A stretch of DNA of 64,000 bases, taken from NCBI GenBank assembly GCA_035772735.1, contig JASDFA010000006.1:12170001-12234000 (forward strand), read 5' to 3'. The DNA comes from Datura wrightii. Its lineage: Eukaryota; Streptophyta; Magnoliopsida; Solanales; Solanaceae. This document shows, piece by piece, positions 11,780-21,790 of this stretch. Within the stretch, counting starts at the first letter, position 1, and each line of letters begins with the position of its first letter. The translations under genes and the position numbers were made by a program. The notes beneath the pieces are model-generated. The model was not told the DNA's origin, did not search any database, and saw nothing but the letters and a program-made list of their open reading frames with translations.

Positions 11780-13600
11780 AGTTGTCTCTTCGATATTTTC
11801 ATTATCTGTCGAAACCTCATTGTCATCTGAGAAAGGAGGAGAACGGGCACGTCATGTATGCACCCCACTAGCAAGGAGGCTATTCACTTGTACCTTGAGA
11901 GCCTCGACGGTATGACATATTGTCTTACTCTCTGCAATGCGTGTTGCCTCGATATCTGCCAAGGCACGTGTAAGGTGTTCAATCTTCTGTGATATAACAT
12001 CAATCTGAACACCATCAAGCCCCTCGGCCTAGCTAGAAGAGCCAATATCTTCCAGTCCAGACTGAATCCATCTAACTGGGTTCCTAGATCCTAGGTCGTA
12101 GACTCTCCCCTTTTTCCTTCCCCAACCACTTTTTCAGTTCAAATTTGGGCAGCGACATCCGGAATGGATCGGCCCACCTTGGGCTTCCTGAGTCTGGATG
12201 TACTCAGACAGTCGCTGATAATCCATCTACATAATTAAAAAAGAAAAATGAGTCTAATATGATTGTTCAAATTAAACTTAACATATTACTATTTATATAT
12301 AAGATGTATGAACTTACATAGGCTTGTTCAGTTCTTTGCTCGACCCGTGTGTCTGTATCCGGCTCCTTCTTCTTCTTCTTCTTTACATAGGTAGCCGAAA
12401 ATAGCTCCTCCTGAGTCATCCTGCAAAAAAAATGTAATCAAAGTTAGACAATATATAAAATTTAATCAAATTTATACAAGTATTGAATATAATAATTACT
12501 TACCAATTCTCTACCTATCCTCCCTTGACTTTTTGCACCCCCAGTGTGCAACGAGCCACCTTTTCCTTCACTCTTGGCCTTTTTCGCCTGTTCACACTTT
12601 GCCATAAATTCAGGCGTGCTCCAATATCTCTGAACTCCTAAAAAAGATGAGGTAGCATCCACTCAAACATTTTGTTCTTTAATCTAGCATCTCTAAACCA
12701 ATCCAACATCCTAGAACTACCCTTCCTCTCAAAGTTCGTGGCTATTATCTTATTGTGCTGAGGAAGCCAAGTACACAATGTCTGTAATCAATGATCAACA
12801 ATGTTAGATGATATATAATAATCACGGGTCAAAAAAGAATTTTATCAAATAATAATTAATTTGTATATCTTAAAATGATTAAACATGCCCTGTTGTACCT
12901 GATGTGGTATTTTACTCCAATTCAGATAAGATCGATCATAAAGCCTCTGAATGCTCTCCCTTAGAGCAATTCCGCTCTCTTTTTTCAGATGGAACATGTA
13001 AAAATGACAATAAGCATGTCAAGTCATAAATATAACATTAAGATTAAATATTATAAATCTAAATAAAAAATAAAATCAAACTTACCCAGATCCATCAGGC
13101 ACGATCACCAGTCTACCGAGACTGTCTGTATCTCCTGGTTGTGGCTCTCCAGCTGTTGGTGCCGGTGCTAGTGCTCTATATGATTGGATCAAGTGTGGAG
13201 TACTAAAAGTACCCTGTGAGTCTGACTCGGAGTTGCTATTTCTAAGTAGCAAGCTATACATGTGAGGAGATGATCCACTCAGAGAAGGAGTTATGAATAT
13301 GTTGAGTTTTTCCGTGGTAGACGAATGCCAGGTGTAGTCATGAAAATGTGAGAAGTAGTAGGAAATGGAGGCATAGAAGAATGTGTCGGATGCCCAATAC
13401 CATAGGGGACATAGAACAGAGGTGGAGAAGAATGTGTATATGGAGTAGCTGGAAGACCACCCGAAGCAGTACTAGAATCTAGTGGTCTCTTATGTGTTTT
13501 CCTACTACTCTTACTCTATTTACTACCCCTACTACTATGATCTCGATCAACATCACCTGATGACATTTGCATACAAGTTTACATTAGAATATATAATTAA
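11780..13600 (-). pseudogene. CACTA TNP1-like (Ptta/En/Spm) protein remnant
   Basis: On the minus strand 12783-12465 encodes a Ptta/En/Spm-type segment. One block (about 12783-12663) reads like the family's upstream helix region (…WLPQHN…NFERKG…DWFRDARLKNKMFEW). The next (12662-12501) has the typical YWSTPEF…GGSLHTGGAKSQGR motif. Flanking segments (13.55-13.1 kb, low-complexity Ser/Pro/Gly-rich; 12.2-11.8 kb, acidic/helical) look like the other exons of this accessory protein, which in En/Spm elements binds subterminal repeats. I see no single uninterrupted frame. I call it a pseudogene, but a spliced gene cannot be excluded. Confidence 0.7.
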
Positions 13601-13654
13601 AAAAATAATGCAAGTATTAAATATAATAATTACTTAAAAGAATTAAGTTACTTG

Positions 13655-14945
13655 CTAATCATCATTCTCCCGTTCTTGCTCCTCGCTTGTTTCATTGCTA
13701 TCATTCTTCCATTCTTCCTCTTCACTTGTTTCACTTAGTTCAGTTTCATTATCTGATTCGTTCTCAATATTTGCAATTTCAATTATTACCTCATCATCAG
13801 AAACTTCTTCTAATATGTGTTCATGATGTTCTAAACTTTGATCTAACTCAGCATCCATAGTTTGATGAAAAATTACCAAATTATTTTGGTACGCCACATC
13901 CAACACATTATCAATATATGTTTGACTCACGGGCTTAGTCTTTATAACCACCCACCAATTTTCATTGTCTCTACGAAGAGGATATGGAGTATAATACACA
14001 TGCTAGCATTTTGTGCAATGATGAAAGGATCATAACAATCATACTGTCTAGTGTGCTTAACTTCAATTATATTATGTTGTTGATTCACCCTAGTACCTTT
14101 GTGCGATGGATCAAAAACACTTACACTGAAATAGTACTATATTTTTCATTGGTCATCCAACATACCTAACTTCCATTATATCTCTTGTATAACGGCATAA
14201 TAATCAACAGTTTGGGCATTACTGTCTACATCGTCTTTAACGCACACCCTATTATTATTGATTTTCTTATACTTAGAAGTTTTCTTTGTTTGAAACTTGA
14301 AACCATTGACACAATATTTATTTATCGATTAAATCTGACAATCATAGAGTCCATAGCAGCTTGAGGAACACTCCAATCTGATTTGATATTAATTAGTCTA
14401 ACTACAACGGACAACTCAGAATGCGGACTCCCTACACATAGTGGACAACTAGCCTCTTCTAGTTGTTGGTAGAAGTGCATTGCTTCTTTATTGGGAGTTT
14501 CTTCGAAATACTGTTCGGGTTCCATCCTATATTATATCCTGAATGCATTATTGACCATTTCATGCATTCTCTCATGTTGAACACTACTTTGATCATGTGC
14601 ATACCTACTACTTTCACCGATCAAATTATAAAATATATCATTCTCTTCATCAGTCTCACACATGATCAGTCCACACAAAATATCTAGGCTTAAACCCATA
14701 ACGGTAAATATGAACTATAATTTTATCAGGTTTAAAAAACTTCATGCAGTTGCATCGCTTACAAGGACACCTAATCAACCCATCAGTTTGAAAAGGTTAT
14801 AGTGACATTGCATGGTTGATAAATCCCCTAACCCCTTCAACAAATTCATCTCTCATGCCCCCACAATTTGCATTAGTTCTATTTTATATCCACCAACGAT
14901 AATTCATCTACAAAAATATAGATATTTTAGATTACACATATAAAT
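13655..14945 (-). pseudogene. CACTA TNP2 transposase with the catalytic core deleted
   Basis: Three pieces of TNP2 appear in order on the minus strand. First is the N-terminal transposase-associated domain (about 14911-14740; …GGMRDEFVEGVRGF… and a CPCKRC zinc motif, with an in-frame stop). Next comes a downstream piece at 14525-14322 (LCVG…VVRLINIKSDW, a start of the region preceding the transposase core). Then, after a stop, is the C-terminal DUF4216 domain (about 14310-13655; CVNGFKF…, YPLRRDNENWW). The whole DDE core domain (Transposase_21), several hundred residues in intact relatives, is missing at about 14320. A highly acidic C-terminal tail follows. It cannot encode active transposase. 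Confidence 0.8.
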
Positions 14946-15295
14946 TTAAATTAATTAATTTGTATTGATAACTAAATTTTATTATTTAATGGTTACTAAT
15001 TATCTGAAAAACATCCTCCAAAAGTAAGTCAAAGTTTGATGTAATTATTGAATTAATATTTAATAATTAATTACTAAAATTCTATGTGGTTAAGAAATTT
15101 GAGTATGTAATGATAAATTTTTGTAATTATTGAATTATTAATAGAAAATTTTAATAATTATTAACTTTGAATTATTATATTACTTTTTATATATAATTGT
15201 TATTGTTAAATTTTATTATTAAATTTTTGAATTATTAAATTCTAATAGTTATTGTTACTAGTAATTTTTGATTAATTTCTAACCTAACTTGTAAC

Positions 15296-15705
15296 AAAGT
15301 TTCAAACACAATGAAATCTAACAATTGTTTAATGAAATCTAACAATCTAACAAAATTTCAACTAAACCTAACAATCCTAACAATAACATTAACAAAGATA
15401 TCAAACAATTTAACAATGAAATCTAACAATCTGACAAAGTTTCAACTAAACCTAATTAACAATCCTAAAAATAACATTAATAATAAAATCTAACAATTCT
15501 AACAATTTAACAATAAAATCTAACAATCTAACAATAAAATCTAACAATTTAACCTAAAATCTACAATTTAACAATGAATTCTAATAATTTAGCAATAAAA
15601 TCTAACAATTCTAACAATAACATTAACAATATAATAATTTAATAATAATAATAACAATTAAATCTAACAATGTAACCTAAAATCTAACAATAAAAATTTA
15701 ATTGA
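15296..15705. repeat. Degenerate AACAAT/AAAATCTAACAAT minisatellite inside the CACTA element
   Basis: About 400 bp of imperfect tandem words of the type ATCTAACAAT and AATAAAATCTAACAA. They make an Asn/Leu/Thr-rich open frame on the + strand that is only a by-product of the repeat. Confidence 0.85.
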
Positions 15706-16299
15706 AAAAATAACAAACCCTAACCTTGCTAATGGCAGTGGGTCGCCGGTGGGGTTTGGGAGGGTTCTCTGGTGCTATTTTTAGAGAGAATGAGAGAGAA
15801 GAGAGAAATGGGGAAGAAAGGGTTGTCTGGTGTGATTATATTGAATAAACCGACGGAAAGTGTCGGTTAGTCCGTTGGTTATTTGGTCAAGATTGGGTCA
15901 ACTCATTTAATTAAAAAACCGACGGGCACATCGACACTGTCCATAGGTATTTTTAATTAAGTTAAAAATAATAATTTTTAAAATATTATCTTTATATAAA
16001 TAATTATTACATAACAAAAACGATGTTGTTCGTCGGCCACTTAAATATTTTTAAATTTTTTTAAAATATAAATCGACCGTGTACGTCGGTTATCAATTTC
16101 GCGAAAAAATTTGCGTAAAATATCGAGGGATAAACCGACGGACAGTGTGAGTTTAACAATAAAATAATTAGAAAATAATTAAAAATGACAAAGACGGACA
16201 GATATAATCGGTATTTTTCCAATTTTTTGGGATCGATGCTGTCCGTCGGTACCTTTCAATTGATTTTTGACCTGTTTTTTTTTAGTGTTATAAGCTTGA

Positions 16300-17165
16300 A
16301 CATCCTTCAGAGACGGACCCATGTTATATGGTTCAGTTGAACCCGCTTCGTCCATAAATTTATTATTCATACAAGAAAAATTATTGTTAAATATCAATAT
16401 AGTAACCAATTTGAATTCTCTTTACACAATTCTTGGCTTTGGTTCAGTGGTCTCGTGAGAACTCAAGGTCGAGTCCCCTTGGCAGCATTGGCACGCTTCT
16501 CTTTGTTGCTTTTGATTCCATATGTATATACGATAGATCAACTGTCCTCAACTACCTAGCTTTTAATATTATTTTTCTTTTATCTATTTCACCATTTGTG
16601 TTTTGTTTTCTTATTCAAATTTAATTTTTAAAAAAAAATAAAATCTATTTTACTTCAGAAAAGATTGAATTTTGATACTCTTTCATAGTTTATTGCTAAA
16701 ATATACAACTATATTTGTTGAAGTTATATATAACTGTTAGTTTATTTTAATTTAGTTAATTAATTTATATTAGTTTTGTTTAGTTTAACACTCTTTTGTA
16801 TTGTCTTTTGTTCGTAAATAACAACTGATAATTATAAATAAACTTTGTTAAATTACGTAGATTCAATATTTTTTAAAATTTTTGTTGAAGTGAATAATTA
16901 GATTGTTTTTTTTTTAAAAGAAAAAGTAAATGTAAATATGTTCTTTGTAAAAATAATAATTAAATTTTGCTCAATTTTGTTAAATAAAAAAAGTGTTAAG
17001 TTTAAAATAACTTTATTTTGAAATTACATTATTAATCAAAATAAAGATAGCCGGATAAATTTAACTTATTTTGCTCTCCGCTATTTAAAATATTGGTTAT
17101 CATTGATCCCTATTTATTGGTTGAACCCACTTGTATAAAGTTCTGAGTTCGCCACTGCATCCATA
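16300..17165. mobile_element. hAT-like CAG-end element (putative), next to the CACTA insertion
   Basis: The left end CAGAGACGGACCCATGTTATATGG (16308) and the reverse complement of the right end CAGTGGCGAACTCAG (ending 17157) form imperfect inverted repeats of the GGCGGAGC-type hAT MITE family found at 17508, 51945 and 59612. The flanks ACATCCTT and CATCCATA share CATCC but are out of register by one base, so the target duplication is uncertain. The interior is AT-rich with a SINE-like segment at 16434. Confidence 0.45.
16434..16490 (+). repeat. SINE remnant (tRNA-related head)
   Basis: TTGGTTCAGTGGTCTCG matches a pol III A box and AAGGTCGAGTCCCC a B box, about 30 nt apart. The flanking bases do not pair as an acceptor stem, so this is read as a SINE head and not as a tRNA gene. 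Confidence 0.5.
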
Positions 17166-17507
17166 GCCATAGTTTTAGCTACCCCACTAACTCTTAATAT
17201 GGCTTGGAGATAAGTTGGGGGTGCATGAGGGGTAAGCGGGCGTAGGAACCTGACATGTGGTTCATGGTTAGAGGAGACAATCAACATGGAATGATAGTAT
17301 TTATGAATTTATTTTGTTTTACTTTTATCAGAAAAATCATTTTTAAAATTTTTAAGAAACTTATTTTTCATTGAAAATGTTTTTTAGGAACATAAGTAGA
17401 TTTCTTACTTATTTTTTTGTGTTCAGTATGTAAGCGAAAAATATTATCCTAAAATATTTATATATAATTTAGACAAATTCTATGAGAGATGGGAGTCGAG
17501 GCAGTGG

Positions 17508-17662
17508 CAGTGACAGAGACACATTTTCACCAAGGAGTTCAAAATATGAAGCAAACACACGAAGAAGTCAAAGGAGGTTCAGCATCTATTAGATACATAC
17601 ATAAAAAAAAAAATTAAACGACATATAAGTAGTGTAATTTTTTGCTGAAGGGGTTCGGATTT
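17508..17662. mobile_element. Truncated hAT-type MITE (CAGTG…GGAGTTCAAAAT family)
   Basis: It begins CAGTGACAGAGACAC, continues with CACCAAGGAGTTCAAAATATG, and ends near GCTGAAGGGGTTCGG without the expected CGCCACTG terminus. This is the body of a short MITE family abundant in Solanaceae; the right terminus is missing or eroded. Confidence 0.5.
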
Positions 17663-17894
17663 CAAGTTTTTGCATGGACTGTCTCTATTTCGTGGTCTTT
17701 AATTTTTATCTCTCAAATTCGTGGTCTTTAGCTTTTGCTCCTACTGCTCGATCATTTAATGAAAATTTATGGCGAAAGTATCCTTAGGTATGACCTAATT
17801 TCACTGGGCAAAACTAAATTCGCAAGGCAAAACTTTTTAAAGAATGTTTGCATTGGAGCATAAGATCCATAGTATCTAATTCGCAGGGCAAGGC

Positions 17895-18128
17895 TTTTTA
17901 GAGAACTTTTTTCTTGGGGCATAACTTATGTTGCTGAATTTGTGCCCTGTGGCATAATTTGTGCTACTGATCTTATGTCTTAGGCATAACTCGTGACACT
18001 ACACTTATGCCTTGAGACATAATTTCTTTTTGCCTTGGGGCATAACATGTGCCACTGAACTTATGCAAGCATAACTTGTGTCATTGAACTTACTTCCGAG
18101 GCATAACTTTAACTGAACTTATATTTTG
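17895..18128. repeat. Diverged tandem repeat, unit about 40-50 bp (GGCATAACTTGTGCCACTGAACTTATG)
   Basis: Five or more imperfect units contain GGCATAAC-TGTG-CACTGAACTTATG-CTTG. Neighbouring copies differ by substitutions and small indels. Non-coding. Confidence 0.8.
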
Positions 18129-19230
18129 CGAATTTTCTTTTCCTTTGCAAATTTTTGTTTTGTTTTTAGGCTGTCAGGAACATTTTTGGCTTCTTTTTTT
18201 CTTTTTTGGTTAATTGAAGGATAAAAATTAAAGATAAAGAATTTTGAGAGAAGAAAATTAACACCAACTCAAAAATAAAGATGTGTATAAAAATTACGCT
18301 TCGAACTTCAAATAAACTCCCGGGCCCTTACCTGGCTCTCATTGTAGTCATATTAGGTTCCTTTCACCTCACAAGTAGTAGTTATGATATCAACTACTTC
18401 TGAAGACCAAAATACTCAATGCATAGTGGATATTGTACGTATACGTGCATATTTTCCACCACTCATTATTAACTTTGACAAATTTGTTTTGTCGGTCACA
18501 TACTATATGCATGTTGTTGCTGCATGGGAATTGATTGTACAAAGTAACCAAAAAGCTACTTCAACTTCAAGGTTTAATTTCATATTAAATTGAAAAAAAA
18601 AGAAAATAATAATAATAACAATAACATATTCAGTATAGTTTCATAAAATATAAAATATGCAGAAACTTTACCTCTTACCTAATTAGAGATAGAAATGTTG
18701 TTTCTAATAGATCCTTGGCTTAAGCAAAAATCATCCAAAGCAGTTCATAAAAAAGTATCAGACGTACGAATAAATAACAGATAGTAACAAAAAAGTAACT
18801 ACAACAAAATAATATGATAATCGAAGTACGATAACTGAATAAATTGAGGAGGAAAAAAAAAAGTCTATGTGACAATAGAAGTTCAGACAAGAGACCAGAT
18901 AACTGAAAATTTAGCACTTTGTAAATAAAACTTGAGACATGAACCAAAGAATTTTGTTGCTTGAACAATATATCGAGTATTAATTTCTTTTGTGATAAGC
19001 ATCTAGCTAGAATGCTTGCACGAAATTATATGTGTTATCTTATTGTCAAAACAAAACTTGTTGTACTCAATAACTTGATGGGACCAGTAAATTAATAGCC
19101 TAGCTAGCTTGGTCTACAATTCTCAACCACCTCAAAATTGGAATATGCTTTTCTTTGTCAATCTATTTACTTGTTGGGATATGTTTCCCAATCTATCCTA
19201 AGTTGCTATTCACAAATTAGTTTTTCTCTC

Positions 19231-21203
19231 ATGGGAAATTGTATTCCTCTTTTAGTCCAAGAAAGCAAATCTTTGCCCATTGATACAATTTTCAAGCTTC
19301 CATCTCCATTGCCTAATTGGCCACCAGGTTTGAAATTTCATTTTCTTAATTCGCTACTAACTTTGTCGTTAATTATCGTTAAATTGCTACTACTAACGGA
19401 AATTTTTGATAATTTGTAGCTAATTTGTTGCTAAATAAGAATAGCGACGAATTTTGTTGTTTAGCTACAGAGTCTATCTGTCGCCAATTCATGTTTTCTT
19501 TACTAGTAATCTAATGTAGCAGTCCTCCTTTTTCAGTATAAAAAGTTTTTTATATCTTTCTTTTTGTGTTTCTCTTTTTAGTTTATTGTGATAAGTCTAT
19601 TGAAGTTTAAGCTCTAATGACAGGTGCAGGGGATTTTGGAAGTGGATATGTTGATTTAGGAGGGCTAGAAGTGTGCCAAGTTGTGACATTTAACAAAGTT
19701 TGGGCTATTGATAAAGGAGGGCCAGACAATCTTGGAGCAACATTTTATGAGCCTTCACCAATTCCAGATGGATTCTCCATGTTTGGATGTTATTGCCAAC
19801 CAAACAATAAACCCCTTTTTGGTTGGGTACTTGTAGGGAAAGACAATGCTGGTGAAATCCTAAAGAATCCAATTGATTACACACTTATTTGGAGTAGTGA
19901 GTCCTCAAAATTCAAGAACAAAAATAGCAATGATCATGGCTATATTTGGCTACCAACCCCACCTGAGGGTTACAAAGCTTTAGGCCATGTTGTCACAACT
20001 TCACCTGAAAAACCTACCTTTGACAAAATCCAATGTGTTCGATCTGATCTCACCGAGGACTTAGAGGTTGAGAGTTGGATTTGGGGTCAAGGTACAACCA
20101 GCAAAGCGAATGGTATCAACGTTCATAGCGTAAGACCTCGAGAGAGGGGCATAAAAGCACAAGGGGTTGGTGTAGGCACATTCTTAGCTAGGATCACAAG
20201 TGATAAAGATGATGATTCTAACAACACCTTATCCCTTGCTTGTTTAAAGAATGACAAGTTTGGTGCCTTTTCTTCTATGCCTAGCCTTAGCCAAATTCAA
20301 GCATTATTTGAACAATACTCTCCACTTATATACTTTCACCCCAAAGAAAAGTATCTTCCTTCTTCTGTCAATTGGTATTTTGCTAATGGTGCTTTGTTAT
20401 ACCAAAAAGGTCAAGAATCAAATCCTAATCCCATAGAACCAAATGGCTCAAATCTTCCACAAGGTGGTCCAAATGACGGTGCATATTGGCTAGACTTGCC
20501 AATTGATGAGAAGGACAAAGAGAAAGTCATCAAAGGAGATTTGCTAAACGCTGAGGTTTATCTCCACATTAAGCCAATGTTAGGGGCAACTTTCACTGAC
20601 ATAGCCCTGTGGATTTTCCATCCATTCAATGGACCTGGAACAGCCAAACTTGGCCTAATTGATGTACCCTTAGGGAAGATAGGCGAACATGTCGGTGATT
20701 GGGAACATGTAACTCTTAGGATTAGCAATCTCAATGGGGTGCTGCACAAAGTTTACTTCTCAGAACATAGTGGAGGGACATGGCTTGATGCACCATCTTT
20801 GGAATTTCAAAAGAATAGTAACAAAGTTGTAGCCTATTCTTCACTAAATGGACATGCCATTTTCCCTAAACCAGGCTTAGTTTTACAAGGGGCCGGAGAT
20901 ATTGGGATAAGAAATGACACAGCTAAGAGTAACTTGGTCTTAGACAGTGGGGAGAGTTATTCAATAGTTGCTGCTGAAAATCTTGAAATAATTGAGCCAC
21001 CATGGCTAAATTATACTAGAGAATGGGGACCCAAAAAAAGTTACACACTTGGGGATGAAGTTAAGAAAATTGAGAGCTCGTTGAAAGGGAACTTGAAAGG
21101 TGCATTTGAGAAATTGGTGAAAGTATTGCCAAATGAAGTTTATGGAGAAGAAGGGCCTACTGGTCCCAAGATGAAAGGTAATTGGAATGGGGATGAAGTG
21201 TGA
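19231..21203 (+). CDS. DUF946 / Vps62-like protein (two exons, 558 aa)
   Basis: Exons 19231-19327 and 19624-21203 join in frame across a 296-bp intron (CCACCAG|GTTTGA … GACAG|GTGCAG), giving 558 residues, normal for this plant family. The start at 19231 gives MGNC, a possible N-myristoylation (Gly2) and S-acylation (Cys4) site. An upstream in-frame ATG at 19138 would put a leader in front of that motif and is less likely. Family blocks appear in order: LPSPLPNWPPG, VTFNKVWA, the FEQYSPLIYFHPKEKYLPSS block, the FTDIALWIFHPFNG block, GEHVGDWEHVTLRI, YFSEHSGGTW, and near the C-terminus EVYGEEGPTGPK. Similarity to yeast Vps62 gives the family name; no biochemical role is established. It converges on UFM1, with 587 bp between the stop codons. 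Confidence 0.95.
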
Positions 21204-21790
21204 CTTGTCCTAAGAAATATAATTTGAGGCCTTCATGCAAGTACGTTTTGTGATTTAAAAAATTTCCATGTGTAATTTAATCTCTCCTCCCCTTCTTTTT
21301 TCCTAAAAAAAAAATTAATTCTCCTGCTAAGTACTCAGAAACTAGACCAATTCTTTAGGCCACAAGAAAATTGCAGAAATAGGAAAAGAAAGACTAGATA
21401 AAAGCAATAGCATAACCATTTTATATGAATACTCCCATAAGCATCTGCTGCAAATATGAGGTACCAAATACAATGAGCATCAAAGGTTGAATGTCAATAA
21501 TTAAATCAAAAGTAAAGACTGTTGGTTAGGGATTGATAGCATGACTAATCTTAAACTGGTTAACAACATTAAAAAAAATTGACATGGCAAATTGAATCCT
21601 CAAGTAAGATATGTCTCTCAACATAAACCATTATTCATTCTCTTTATAGATATTATCCATTTCAATCTGATATTCAAACTATACTTTGCATTACAACATC
21701 AAAAGATGAGGATATCTAAACATAATGTGCTAATCATTTGGGGAAGAATATCCCCCCAGTCCTAGGTAGATTAAATATAGAGCTAAACAT

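Larger units (their letters stand above)
11094..16290 (-). mobile_element. Defective CACTA (En/Spm) DNA transposon with TTA target duplications
   Basis: The element runs from 11097 to 16287 (5,191 bp). It opens CACTATAAAAACTGATC and the reverse complement of its right end opens CACTAAAAAAAAACAGGTC. TTA is duplicated at 11094-11096 and 16288-16290, the 3-bp target site of CACTA elements. Both ends carry many copies of CCGACGGACA-type subterminal repeats in both orientations (about 11.1-11.5 and 15.85-16.25 kb). The coding content is on the minus strand: first a TNP2-type gene lacking its core, then a TNP1/Ptta-type gene. The TSD and TIRs are intact but the genes are broken, so it is non-autonomous. 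Confidence 0.95.
17166..19230. other. Intergenic DNA upstream of the DUF946 gene, MITE fragments only
   Basis: No host exon is recognised. It contains a truncated hAT-type MITE (17508-17662), a diverged tandem repeat (17900-18125) and AT-rich filler. The last few hundred bases before 19231 must include the promoter and 5' UTR of the DUF946 gene, but I see no distinctive motif. Confidence 0.5.

Noticed and set aside
1..19000. Integrated pararetrovirus or intact LTR retrotransposon
   Set aside because: No gag, protease or retroviral-type reverse transcriptase motifs and no long direct terminal repeats were seen on either strand.
19138..19230. Upstream start for the DUF946 protein (MEYAFLC…)
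   Set aside because: Possible in frame, but it would bury the MGNC acylation motif that opens the family; 19231 is preferred.
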